Source: Hyphomicrobiales bacterium
GTDB lineage: Bacteria > Pseudomonadota > Alphaproteobacteria > Rhizobiales > Rhizobiaceae
Assembly: GCA_017305925.1 (NCBI GenBank)
Contig: JAFKJW010000193.1
Span: 1 to 41,950 of the forward strand
DNA length: 41,950 nt
Direction: 5' to 3'
Part shown: one piece after another, positions 16,362-23,924 of the stretch
Layout of the letters: every line of letters begins with the position of its first letter
Position numbering within the stretch: the first letter of the stretch is position 1
Made by a program: the position numbers and the translations under genes
The notes under the pieces: generated by a model
Seen by the model: the letters and a program-made list of their open reading frames with translations, nothing else
Database searches by the model: none
What the model was told of the DNA's origin: nothing

Positions 16362-17424
16362 GCTTTACCTTTTCCATGGCCTTGAGGGCCAACTTCCAGC
16401 GCTCGACCCGGCGCGTGTAAATCTCACTCGTCTTTGCCTCTGAATGGCCATGGATGGCCATGATCTCGTACTGACTGCACCCCAGTTCGGCGAGCAGCTC
16501 ACCAAGCCCCTTGCGGACGCCATGGGCAGATAGATGCGGGAGGCCAGCATCGACACACCAGCCCTTGAATATCGCAGACGCGCTGTCCCCGCTTGAATAT
16601 GGCCGGCCGCCGCGGCCCAAAAGGTACGTGGCTCCCTGGATCTTCGGTGCTCTGACCGCATCCTTCAGCGGCGGGAGCAGCGGGATCACAACCTCGGATG
16701 ATCCCTTCTTCATCGGCTGCCAGCGCAAGGCAGCGATGCCATCGATCACGCATTCATGAGAGCGTCCAAGGATCGTGGTGTCCTCGATTCGGCAGCCGGT
16801 CCAGAGCAGTATCGACATCGCGACGTGCGCCTTCGTCCCGATCTTGTGGGTGGCGAAGAACTGCTTGACGTCGGCCGCCTTCCACGGCGTTGCGCCTTCC
16901 CCCTTTTCGTAGACCTTATCGATCCCCCGGGCGGGATTGGAACGGACGATCTTCCGCTTCATGGCCCAATCGTACATGACGGCGACGGCCTCTATGAACG
17001 CGTCGGCCTGCGCCGGCGTCGCAGCCATGGCGTCCTTCATCTCGATCAGCTTTTCCTGCGGGATAACCATTCGGCGATCGGGACGGACAAGAAGCCTGTT
17101 CAACAGGTTGCGCTTCTTTTTTAAGGTCTTCGCGCTGGTTGTCCCGGCTGTAACCCGCTTCTCCAGATGCTCGAAATACAGGTTCGCCAGCCAACTTATA
17201 GACTCCTCCTTCGCGTAGTCGGATGCGGCCTTTGTTGGCTCGGGCTGCTCTCCGGCGCGTGCGGCAAGGTATTGGCGTTGGAAGTCAACGTGTCCGGGAC
17301 CGCAGAAAATGCGGATGCGCTTCTTGGGATCGCCGCGCGGCCGCACGCGATAGCGCACGCTTCCAGAAGGAAGCGGCTCTTCCAATAATCCGGGATAATC
17401 GACATTCACAGGCGGCCTCACCAT
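16342..17424 (-). CDS. Phage tyrosine integrase
   Basis: Site-specific recombinase of 360 residues that would insert and excise the prophage at tRNA-Leu. The catalytic set is complete: Arg212 (TGCRIEDT), His301 and Arg304 (HGVRKGL), His327 (GHS) and the nucleophile Tyr336 (SEIYTRR). A SAM-like core-binding domain precedes the catalytic domain, near residues 75-170. The gene is last in the leftward operon and overlaps the stop of the preceding small gene by 7 bases. Confidence 0.96.
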   Translation of the reverse strand: MVRPPVNVDYPGLLEEPLPSGSVRYRVRPRGDPKKRIRIFCGPGHVDFQRQYLAARAGEQPEPTKAASDYAKEESISWLANLYFEHLEKRVTAGTTSAKTLKKKRNLLNRLLVRPDRRMVIPQEKLIEMKDAMAATPAQADAFIEAVAVMYDWAMKRKIVRSNPARGIDKVYEKGEGATPWKAADVKQFFATHKIGTKAHVAMSILLWTGCRIEDTTILGRSHECVIDGIAALRWQPMKKGSSEVVIPLLPPLKDAVRAPKIQGATYLLGRGGRPYSSGDSASAIFKGWCVDAGLPHLSAHGVRKGLGELLAELGCSQYEIMAIHGHSEAKTSEIYTRRVERWKLALKAMEKVKLSHAWS

Positions 17425-17660
17425 TCTTCGAGACCGTCATCATTTTTGCCGTCCGGCACCGCTTCAACGGACCCGGCATGGATTTCCACCTGTGCACCGG
17501 TTACGCACAGCTTTTGCACAGACAGGCCAGCGGCGCGCATCGCCTTCAACGCGGCCGTGATCGCCCGCTCGCTGGCTCGGACGCGAGACGCGCGCCCTCC
17601 CACGAGATCGTCATCGGAAGGCGCCAGTGCCGGCGGCGCTATAGCCTCGCGCCTCGCCAT
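17418..17660 (-). CDS. Small phage protein, unknown
   Basis: 80 residues (MARREAIAPPALAPSDDDL...). The core ERAITAALKAMRAAGLSVQKLCVTGAQVEIH looks like one helix followed by a short beta element. The ATG overlaps the upstream stop as ATGA and the stop overlaps the integrase start, so it is a real coupled gene. I do not recognise the family. It might be an excisionase-like helper because of its place before the integrase, but no winged-helix motif is evident. Confidence 0.75.
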   Translation of the reverse strand: MARREAIAPPALAPSDDDLVGGRASRVRASERAITAALKAMRAAGLSVQKLCVTGAQVEIHAGSVEAVPDGKNDDGLEEW

Positions 17661-18223
17661 CAGTCGAGCTCGACGTCGTGGCCTTCCAGCCATAGCCGAT
17701 ACTTGCCGTCGATGTCGTGCCAGACGGCCGCCGCACGGTCGTCATGGTCGAGCATCTTTCGCGTCGTGATCCCGCATCGCCGGCAGACGTCGGCCTTGGC
17801 TTCATCTACACTGGAGACCCCGAGGAAAGTCCAGAAACCGCGCTCACCGCAGGCGATGGCAGCCCGGCGGGCGAGGGGGCCGCCTTTCAGTTCGGATTCG
17901 GGGCTGGTCTCGCCTGATTGCTCATCCGCAGGGAAATCCGGCTCCGCGTCCGGCCCATGCTTGTGCGGCTCTTCCCGGCTTTTGCCCCGAAAATCTGCGA
18001 CAGAATCTGCCGCGTAACTTTTTGCCGCCTCGTTTGAGGCAAGAGAGGCGAGATCCTCCATACTCGGCGCGATGCCTGGCGCCGGCGCGACCACATCAAT
18101 CACAACATCGTCGCCCTCGATGCGAATGCGCCATGCCTGGCAGTCGCCGACGGCATCACCGAGCAGAGCCTCGACGGCTTCGCGGATCGGGAAGGCATAG
18201 CGGTGGACGATGGTCGGGGTCAT
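17660..18223 (-). CDS. Phage protein with CxxC motif, unknown
   Basis: 187 residues. The N-terminal part (MTPTIVHRYAFPIREAVEALLGD) is followed by an acidic Pro/Glu-rich linker. The C-terminal part has a single CRRCGITTRKML motif and ends KYRLWLEGHDVELD. The short CxxC pair could bind metal with the Cys in AIACGERGFW, but this is a guess. It overlaps its neighbours by 4 bases upstream and 1 base downstream, so it belongs to the leftward operon. Not recognised. Confidence 0.75.
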   Translation of the reverse strand: MTPTIVHRYAFPIREAVEALLGDAVGDCQAWRIRIEGDDVVIDVVAPAPGIAPSMEDLASLASNEAAKSYAADSVADFRGKSREEPHKHGPDAEPDFPADEQSGETSPESELKGGPLARRAAIACGERGFWTFLGVSSVDEAKADVCRRCGITTRKMLDHDDRAAAVWHDIDGKYRLWLEGHDVELD

Positions 18224-18621
18224 GGCTCCCTCGCGTACTTGTAATCGCCGGGGAGCGGCGAACGGTGCGGCTTACTGGCATGCTTGCGCCTGATCTTCTC
18301 GATGACCTCCGGCCGCTCCACGCGCTCCAGTTCATCGAATGCAGCATCGACGACCGATAGCCCGTTCGCCGCGACAAGTGCCGCGAGCGTCACCATCGTG
18401 CCGCCTACCTCCTGATGCGGTTCGCCAACGTCCCGGCCGAAAACATAATCCACCAGCTTGTGCACATCTTCGGCGTTGCCGCCGAGCGACTGGACCAGTT
18501 CAAGAGATTCTTCGAGAAACCGCCAGTTCCGTTCGGTGACATCGTAGGCCGTCGTCTCGCCGAAGCATGTGACGCACCACTCCGCAACGCGGCGCTGGAA
18601 ATCTGCGACATCCCGCGTCAT
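18220..18621 (-). CDS. MazG-like phage NTP pyrophosphohydrolase domain protein
   Basis: 133 residues from ATG 18621 (MTRDVADFQRRVAEW). The all-alpha NTP-PPase pattern is readable: ERNWRFLEESLELVQSLG supplies the E-E-x-x-E metal ligands, and VGEPHQEVGGTMVTLAALV the second acidic helix. The ending EKIRRKHASKPHRSPLPGD is common to phage members of this group. Such enzymes trim nucleotide pools or lower ppGpp in infected cells; the true substrate is unknown. The 47 residues that could extend it upstream are a shadow of the next gene. Confidence 0.82.
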   Translation of the reverse strand: MTRDVADFQRRVAEWCVTCFGETTAYDVTERNWRFLEESLELVQSLGGNAEDVHKLVDYVFGRDVGEPHQEVGGTMVTLAALVAANGLSVVDAAFDELERVERPEVIEKIRRKHASKPHRSPLPGDYKYAREP

Positions 18622-19322
18622 GGCTGCACCTGATCGATGTTTCCGAGGACCGGACGGAAGGTGTAGGCGACGATCCAAGGGTTCGTGTGCCAGCCGTAGC
18701 CCCGGGCGTGGTTCAACTGGTCCCACAAGTCGGCATAGGCTTCGATAGGATCGCGGGTCCACGGCAAGAAGTCCGCGGCGCGCCAGCTTTCGATGACGAC
18801 GTGGCGACCATGTCCATCGACGTCACCGTCTATATCGTGCTCCAGCCCTTCTGCGATGGCATCCCCGTCGCTGATCTCCTGCAACCGCTGCACGCGGACA
18901 TCGGTGACGGCGAGAGTGAGGCGGCTGGCCCAGCGGGGCATGAACATCCCAGGGCGACTTTTGCTTGACCGAAGCGACCAATCGGTAAGGTTGATCCCGC
19001 CGCCGTCTGCCGCAAACCAGATCGGCTCCGTTGCGACGATCTCGCGCGGCTTCAAGCTGTCGTTTCGCATGTCGCTACACCACGCCTCGCGGACATAGAG
19101 GCGATCGCCGATGCGGTATCGAACCGGCAATTTCTGCTCATACCGGCCGGTCTCAGCATCGCCGATGTACCAGAGGCCATCGTCGCAGAAGATCGCATCG
19201 AAGCCGTCCGCCAGCATAGGGATGACACGCCGCGTTTGCGTCTTCCCGGTACCGGGCTGTTCGATCTCGCGCAGGATGGCACGGACCAGCGGCGCGGTGA
19301 AAAGGATGGGGAGGTCAGACAT
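18618..19322 (-). CDS. ASCH/PUA-like phage protein
   Basis: 234 residues. The start MSDLPILFTAPLVRAILREIEQ, the KTQTRRV motif, RYRIGDRLYVREAW and MFMPRWASRLTLAVTDVRVQRLQEI are typical of phage proteins annotated as ASCH-like or morphogenesis-associated. The fold is predicted to bind RNA or nucleotides. It is coupled to the MazG-like gene (4-base overlap) and to the J-domain gene upstream (8-base overlap). The biochemical role in phages is not established. Confidence 0.75.
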   Translation of the reverse strand: MSDLPILFTAPLVRAILREIEQPGTGKTQTRRVIPMLADGFDAIFCDDGLWYIGDAETGRYEQKLPVRYRIGDRLYVREAWCSDMRNDSLKPREIVATEPIWFAADGGGINLTDWSLRSSKSRPGMFMPRWASRLTLAVTDVRVQRLQEISDGDAIAEGLEHDIDGDVDGHGRHVVIESWRAADFLPWTRDPIEAYADLWDQLNHARGYGWHTNPWIVAYTFRPVLGNIDQVQP

Positions 19323-19902
19323 TGCCGATCTCCCGCAGAGCTTCGGCCTTGGCCGCGTTCAGTTCGGACATCGCCTCGGCGCTTCCGCCGGCGTCGGGGT
19401 GGCGCTCCTTCGCCAACTCGCGGTAGCGCTTCTCGACCATATCGCGGTTCGGGCGGAGCATGTCGGGACCGAAAAGCAGGACCTCGCGCCATGATTTCTT
19501 GCCGCCCGGCGACGGCAGCGCCGCAAAGCCGGTAAATGTGGCGCGCACGATATGCAGGCCGCCATGCCGAAGCTCGGTGCGTCGCGCCTCGATGACATGA
19601 TGGATGGCCTGCAGGTTGTCCTCGACCTTCGGATATCGGTCGACGGCGATGCAGACGGACAGGCCGTCCCATGTGAACCAGACGGCGACGCCAGGATCGG
19701 CTGGCTTCTGCTCGCCGAGCGTCACGTTGGACGATATGACCAGTCCGTCGATCTTCTTGTCGCTGTCCCGCGAAAATGAGAGCAGGCTGTCGCGCACATT
19801 GTTCAGCGCGCCGTTGAGCGAGGTCCGGAACTGCGACTTCACCGGGGTCTTGGTGCGCGGCATCGTCGCCGGCCAGGTTAGGGGAAAGGCGGTCGGCTGC
19901 AT
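19315..19902 (-). CDS. Phage protein with a C-terminal J-like domain
   Basis: 195 residues from ATG 19902 (MQPTAFPLTWPATMPRT). The first 140 residues contain an unrecognised alpha/beta region. The end, DMVEKRYRELAKERHPDAGGSAEAMSELNAAKAEAL (read in two parts), follows the J-domain pattern of helix II, HPD, and helix III. HPD is the DnaK-stimulating motif, so the protein may recruit host DnaK to phage replication or repair complexes. The ATG overlaps the stop of the helicase gene (ATGA). An upstream extension to 19956 is not supported. Confidence 0.78.
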   Translation of the reverse strand: MQPTAFPLTWPATMPRTKTPVKSQFRTSLNGALNNVRDSLLSFSRDSDKKIDGLVISSNVTLGEQKPADPGVAVWFTWDGLSVCIAVDRYPKVEDNLQAIHHVIEARRTELRHGGLHIVRATFTGFAALPSPGGKKSWREVLLFGPDMLRPNRDMVEKRYRELAKERHPDAGGSAEAMSELNAAKAEALREIGNV

Positions 19903-21047
19903 CACATTACCACCGTGATTTTCTCGGCAGCGCGCGTCAGCCCGGTGTAGAGCCACCGGGCGCGGTCCGTGCTGAAATTTCCGGATTCATCGAATAGGCA
20001 GACGCTGTCCCACTGGCTGCCCTGCGCCTTGTGGACGGTCAGCGCATAGCCGTAGTCGAACTGCTGGAGCCCGTTCAGTTCCTTCCAGGGGACCTCGTTG
20101 CCGCGTCCTTCGAAAAACTCCTCGCGGACGCGGACCTCGATCGGTGTGGTCGATTCGAAGTCGAGCGAGGCGACGTGCATACGCACGGTATGGTCGTTCA
20201 GGTGGCCGCGCCGGCGCTTGAGCAGTTCCTCGACGCGGAACAGGCCGCCGTTGAAGAGGCCCTTCTCCCGGTCGTTCTTGAGGCAGACGAGCGTGTCGCC
20301 GACCTCGGGCAGACGGCTTTGGCGACCGTGAAGCACCCGCATTCGTCCGTTGTAGGAGGATCGTGTCTTGTTCAATCCGACCAGGACCTGCCCGGCCTGC
20401 ATGACATCATCCTGGGTGAGGTCGGCGCGCTGGATGACGCGGCTGATGCCGTATTCGCCATAGGTCAGCCGGCCACCCTCGCGGATCGTCGTCGCCATCT
20501 GGACGATGGGGTTTTCCGCCGCCTGCCGATGGATTTCCGTCAGCATGACATCGGGGTCGGCATCAGTGAAAAAGCCACCGCCTTTGACCGGCGGCAACTG
20601 CGCAGGATCGCCCAGCACGAGGATCGGAACGCCGAACGACAGCATGTCGCGGCCGATCTCCTGATCTACCATGGAGCACTCGTCGACCACGAACAGGGCC
20701 GTGTCCGACAGATCGTCCACATCCTTCAGGACGAACTTTTTGACGCCCGTCTGGGGATTGAAGTCCACGCTGTAGATCGTGGCGTGGATGGTCAGAGCGC
20801 CCCGACATCCGCTCTTTCGCATGACCATCGCGGCCTTGCCGGTGTAGGCCATGTAGAGCACGTCGCCCTTCAGGCCTTCGGCGAAGTGTCTGGCAAGCGT
20901 CGTCTTGCCGGTGCCCGCGTAGCCGAACACGCGGAAGACCTGCTTGCGGTCGAGGCCGCTCTTGTACCAGCGGTTGACGGCGTCGAGCGCCGCCGCCTGC
21001 TGTGGCGACCAGGAGCGAACCTCAGATGGCATCACGACCTCGCTCAT
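19902..21047 (-). CDS. RecD/Dda-like SF1 DNA helicase
   Basis: 381 residues. Walker A is GYAGTGKTT (42-50), Walker B VVDECSMVD, motif III LVLGDPAQLPPV, and the UvrD-type C-terminal motifs are LTVHKAQGSQWD and RWLYTGLTRAAEKI. This order is that of short RecD2/Dda helicases, which move 5'-3' on single strands. It probably supports phage replication or recombination with the nearby exonucleases. Complete and with no missing motif. The start ATG 21047 lies within the end of the upstream gene. Confidence 0.93.
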   Translation of the reverse strand: MSEVVMPSEVRSWSPQQAAALDAVNRWYKSGLDRKQVFRVFGYAGTGKTTLARHFAEGLKGDVLYMAYTGKAAMVMRKSGCRGALTIHATIYSVDFNPQTGVKKFVLKDVDDLSDTALFVVDECSMVDQEIGRDMLSFGVPILVLGDPAQLPPVKGGGFFTDADPDVMLTEIHRQAAENPIVQMATTIREGGRLTYGEYGISRVIQRADLTQDDVMQAGQVLVGLNKTRSSYNGRMRVLHGRQSRLPEVGDTLVCLKNDREKGLFNGGLFRVEELLKRRRGHLNDHTVRMHVASLDFESTTPIEVRVREEFFEGRGNEVPWKELNGLQQFDYGYALTVHKAQGSQWDSVCLFDESGNFSTDRARWLYTGLTRAAEKITVVM

Positions 21048-21291
21048 AACGTTCGGCGCGCTCGTATGCTTCGACTTCGGAAAGGCCGGTGAACCGGTCG
21101 AGCCCGTACGATGAGCAGTTGCCGATTGAGTAATGGAGGTTGAAGCCGAGCGGGCCTAGGTGAAGGCCCATCTGGCCGCCATAGACATCATCGTCGCGAA
21201 AAGCACCGAACGCCCATGGCCATAACCATACATGCAGGCTGAAGCCGAGAGATCGGCAGTTCCGCCAGTGCCAGCGAGGTTCATCCTGCAT
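21022..21291 (-). CDS. Small phage protein, Trp/Gly/Tyr-rich
   Basis: 89 residues from ATG 21291. The sequence HVWLWPWAFGAFRDDDVYGG and LHLGPLGFNLHYSIG suggests beta strands with many aromatics, and the end is a helix rich in Arg and Glu (EVEAYERAERYERGRD). There is no clear membrane helix. It overlaps its neighbours on both sides by 26 and 11 bases. Not recognised. The longer open frame to 21402 is a shadow. Confidence 0.65.
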   Translation of the reverse strand: MQDEPRWHWRNCRSLGFSLHVWLWPWAFGAFRDDDVYGGQMGLHLGPLGFNLHYSIGNCSSYGLDRFTGLSEVEAYERAERYERGRDAI

Positions 21292-21490
21292 GGCGCGCCT
21301 CCCGCCGGCGAAGCACGTAGCCGACTCCAGCCTCGCCGACGATTGGTTGACCCTCGCGCCGCATCCGAACGATGTCGCGGTAGATGGTCCGCGTCGAGAC
21401 ATTGACCTTCTCGGCGCACTCTTCAGCGGTGACCAGACCGCTTTCCAGAAGATCGAGAATCACGCTTCGGCGTTCGCAAATCCGGCACAT
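21281..21490 (-). CDS. Small DeoR/YafY-type winged-helix protein
   Basis: 69 residues, MCRICERRSVILDLLESGLV..., consisting almost only of an HTH_11-type domain: TAEECAEKVNVSTRTIYRDI is the recognition helix region, and MRREGQPIVGEAGVGYVLRR is the wing. It begins with a CxxC that could bind metal. No effector domain follows, unlike full YafY regulators. Probably a phage regulator of early genes; its targets are unknown. The ATG overlaps the exonuclease stop by one base. Confidence 0.8.
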   Translation of the reverse strand: MCRICERRSVILDLLESGLVTAEECAEKVNVSTRTIYRDIVRMRREGQPIVGEAGVGYVLRRREARHAG

Positions 21491-22197
21491 TATCGAGCCT
21501 CCCGCAGCGCGGCGGCAGCCGAGAACTTCACGTCTTCGCTGAACTCGCTCTTGTCGATGACCCAGCGCAAATATGAAGGGTCAACGCGCGCGATCTCGGA
21601 GAAAGACTTGCCGCGGTGCTTGTTGCCGCCTGGGAATTTTAGAAGCCGGATCGGATTGGCGCTGATGTCGAGCAACTGCTCGACGGTGTGCGTCTCCAGC
21701 AGCTTGAGCAGGATATGTGCAGTCACCCAGGTATCCGGACCGGCGCGGTGGCTAGGCTGGGCGCGCTCGTCATCGTGCAGGACAAGCCCGAGTTCGTAGC
21801 GGATCGAGCCGTTCGAATGGCCCTGCAGGTCAGGCCAGATTACGCGCGCTGCCTTGAGCGTGCAGATGTAAGGCAACTGCGTCCTGAGAAACCGGCTGTC
21901 GAATTGCCAGTTGTGCGAGCACAGGATGTCAACGCCATGCCCGATATCGCGCCGGATTTCATTCGGATCGACACCGCCGATCTCGACCTCCTGCTGGGTG
22001 ATATGGTGAACGGCCATAGCAGGAAAGCCGATCGGCATTCCGGGATTGACCAGGACCGATTCAGGCCCGCGCTCGATTTGCCAGCCGTCGGGGAAGAGGC
22101 GGACGTCTGTCCAGCCGATCTCTACCATCTCGGCGGGGTCGTCGATGCCGGTCGTTTCGGTGTCCACCACGCGGATGAGGGTGAGGGGGGCAGTCAT
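21490..22197 (-). CDS. DEDDh 3'-5' exonuclease with ExoX-like C-terminus
   Basis: 235 residues from ATG 22197. Exonuclease motifs: VDTETTGI (Exo I), HNWQFDSRFL (Exo II) and HRAGPDTWVTAHIL (Exo III), the DnaQ/ExoX signature. Past residue 165 comes KFPGGNKHRGKSFSEIARVD, the small C-terminal domain typical of ExoX-like proteins. ATGA overlap with the upstream gene decides the start; ATG 22206 is less likely. A second DEDDh enzyme lies in this operon, 540 bases upstream. Confidence 0.9.
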   Translation of the reverse strand: MTAPLTLIRVVDTETTGIDDPAEMVEIGWTDVRLFPDGWQIERGPESVLVNPGMPIGFPAMAVHHITQQEVEIGGVDPNEIRRDIGHGVDILCSHNWQFDSRFLRTQLPYICTLKAARVIWPDLQGHSNGSIRYELGLVLHDDERAQPSHRAGPDTWVTAHILLKLLETHTVEQLLDISANPIRLLKFPGGNKHRGKSFSEIARVDPSYLRWVIDKSEFSEDVKFSAAAALREAR

Positions 22198-22577
22198 GGC
22201 GCGCACTCCCCGCTGCGGTCCTCGTCATCAATGAAGGGGGAGACCTCACCTACCGCCGGCTGCGCGGTCACCGGCGAGGCCTCCATCGCCCCATCCTGCG
22301 CCGACCGGATTGTTTCACCGGCAGGCGAGGCGATTTTGTTGCGCTCGGCGAGCATGGCGTCGGCCTGACGAAAGCAGAACGTTGCCGCGCTCGCGTCATC
22401 CTTGATCATGCTATGTGCCGTCGGATCGGCGAGCATGCCGGCGAGAGCCTGCCCGGCGAACCAGTCGCGCATCGACATACCCGGATAGGTGCAGGGGAAC
22501 TCTACTCCGTAAGCGTTGGTCTCGGTGTAGGCCAGCGGGAACGCTGGCCCGCCATCGTCGATTAAGGCAGAGGTCAT
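22194..22577 (-). CDS. Phage protein, unknown
   Basis: 127 residues (MTSALIDDGGPAFPLAYTET...). The motif GGPAFPxAY and YPGMSMRDWFAGQALAGMLA is frequent in short proteins of alphaproteobacterial prophages. Their role is unknown. The C-terminal half is low in hydrophobics and likely disordered (SPVTAQPAVGEVSPFIDDED). Its start is fixed by overlap with the small membrane gene's stop (4 bases), and the long open frame upstream is not coding. Confidence 0.75.
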   Translation of the reverse strand: MTSALIDDGGPAFPLAYTETNAYGVEFPCTYPGMSMRDWFAGQALAGMLADPTAHSMIKDDASAATFCFRQADAMLAERNKIASPAGETIRSAQDGAMEASPVTAQPAVGEVSPFIDDEDRSGECAP

Positions 22578-22735
22578 TGGAATGCCTCCCGAAATCCCTT
22601 GGCGATCTCGCCGAAGAACCAGCCAATCAAGGCAGGGTCCAACATGACGCGAAACACGAGATAGACGAGAACGGCGGCCACCAAGAACTTGATGACGAAA
22701 ACGAGGAAGACCGAGACGGCAAGAAACTTTTCCAT
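22574..22735 (-). CDS. 53-residue phage membrane peptide
   Basis: Begins MEKFLAVSVFLVFVIKFLV and continues AAVLVYLVFRVMLD. Residues 4-31 are long enough for one membrane helix with a Lys near its middle. The rest (GWFFGEIAKGFREAFQ) is an amphipathic helix. Both ends overlap neighbours as ATGA-type junctions, so the gene is real although short. Function unknown; small early membrane proteins of phages can act in superinfection control. Confidence 0.75.
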   Translation of the reverse strand: MEKFLAVSVFLVFVIKFLVAAVLVYLVFRVMLDPALIGWFFGEIAKGFREAFQ

Positions 22736-23412
22736 CAGAAGCTCTCCGGGATCGCAGTTGCGGGGAGCGGATCGACCGAGGTGGGAGCCGTCGGCGGAAC
22801 CTTGGCGAGATGAACGCGGGCCTCCGGCAGTGCGCCGACGGCGTGCAGGTGGCGGAACAGCGCCAGCGTGGCCCGGGTATCGCCCTTGGCCGAATGCGCC
22901 TCGTCGATGACCAAGCCAAGGTGCGCGGCGCAATCGGTGAGCTTCGGGAAGCCCCCGCCGCCACCGCCCTTCTTGACGCCCAGCGCCATGGCGGCGCGCA
23001 TGACGCATATGTTCGGCGTCTGGTCGAAGAGGTCCGGTCGGCCGGCGCGCCGCAGCTCGCCGCGCATCATCTTGCAGTCGAACTGCGCGTTGAAGGCGAC
23101 CACGACGTAGCCGCGCTGGACGATGCCGACATAGGTGTCGAGCACCACGTCGATGGGTGTTCCGTTCTCTCCCAGTAACCGCGTCGTCAGGCCGTTTACG
23201 CCGCCAGCCTCGGCCGGCATTTCCCAACCGTCGGGCTTCACGTACAGGTCGATCTCGTCTTCTTCCTCGAGATCATCGTTGATCAGGATCGCGCTGAAAT
23301 GGGCGAGACGAGGCTGCCGGGGATCGTCGGCGGGGATCGGAGCACCAGTGTCGGGGTCTTTGAAAAGAAACAGCCCGGTCGTCTCGGTGTCGAAGATGCA
23401 ATATTTTGGCAT
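22735..23412 (-). CDS. DEDDh 3'-5' exonuclease
   Basis: 225 residues. FDTETTGLF (Exo I), VVAFNAQFDCKMM (Exo II) and HSAKGDTRATLALF (Exo III) identify a DnaQ-like proofreading or repair exonuclease. The C-terminal 30 residues are Pro-rich and probably disordered. A strong ribosome-binding site (AAAGGAGCCTGAAATG) precedes the start. It differs from the other DEDDh protein in the operon by lacking the ExoX C-terminus and carrying a poly-Gly loop (KKGGGGGGF). Confidence 0.9.
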   Translation of the reverse strand: MPKYCIFDTETTGLFLFKDPDTGAPIPADDPRQPRLAHFSAILINDDLEEEDEIDLYVKPDGWEMPAEAGGVNGLTTRLLGENGTPIDVVLDTYVGIVQRGYVVVAFNAQFDCKMMRGELRRAGRPDLFDQTPNICVMRAAMALGVKKGGGGGGFPKLTDCAAHLGLVIDEAHSAKGDTRATLALFRHLHAVGALPEARVHLAKVPPTAPTSVDPLPATAIPESF

Positions 23413-23413
23413 T

Positions 23414-23554
23414 TCAGGCTCCTTTCAGGACCTTGACTTTGAGGATGCGGATGCCGGGGTGAAGGTCGCGCGCCTTGTCGCGGGCGACGTTCGGCGTCGG
23501 GGCATCGATGTCGATGGAAGTGCCGTCGGACAGGAAAACGCGGTAGGTCGTCAC
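23414..23554 (-). CDS. 46-residue phage protein, unknown (GTG start)
   Basis: Begins VTTYRVFLSDGTSIDIDAPT and ends DLHPGIRILKVKVLKGA. Predicted as two beta strands, a helix (VARDKARDL) and a final strand, a compact small fold. The GTG start overlaps the upstream stop (GTGA), and its stop is followed at once by the exonuclease ATG, so coupling supports it. No family recognised. It is too short for many gene callers. Confidence 0.7.
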   Translation of the reverse strand: MTTYRVFLSDGTSIDIDAPTPNVARDKARDLHPGIRILKVKVLKGA

Positions 23555-23922
23555 GGCGCGACCTCGCCGTTCCTCGACTTCACGACCTTGCCGTCCTGGA
23601 TGACGAGATCATCGGCGGACAGCTGGGCTACGCTGCCGCGCAGCTTTTGACTGCTAGGCTTCGGTCCCTCTTGTCCACTGTCGCGCAGAATGCTGCGGGC
23701 CGCTTCGAACGCCTGGATAGATATGCGCGTCTGGCGCAGGCGCTCGCCCAATTCTGAGAGATCGGCCATGAAAGCGCGCTCATCAGCCTTTAGGCAGGCA
23801 AGCCGGCTTGCGACCTCGTTGCGCTCGCGCTCCAGCAGAGTTGTCGGCTGGCAGTCCTCTGGTCGGATTTCCTCCGGATCGAGGCTTACGAATTCTCGCG
23901 TGAATGGAGAGAACCATCCCAT
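23551..23922 (-). CDS. Coiled-coil phage protein, unknown
   Basis: 123 residues from ATG 23922, which has AGGAGG seven bases upstream (the TTG at 23928 would sit too close). Residues 30-80 form a long heptad-like helix (LLERERNEVASRLACLKADE, DLSELGERLRQTRISIQAFE). The tail LSADDLVIQDGKVVKSRNGE is strand-like. The gene follows the stop of the large protein upstream by two bases. Function unknown. Confidence 0.75.
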   Translation of the reverse strand: MGWFSPFTREFVSLDPEEIRPEDCQPTTLLERERNEVASRLACLKADERAFMADLSELGERLRQTRISIQAFEAARSILRDSGQEGPKPSSQKLRGSVAQLSADDLVIQDGKVVKSRNGEVAP

Positions 23923-23924
23923 AG

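Noticed and set aside
20031-21092. 353-codon + strand frame opposite the RecD-like helicase
   Set aside because: The helicase has all its motifs on the minus strand; the + frame is an unbroken shadow with His/Asp/Val bias.
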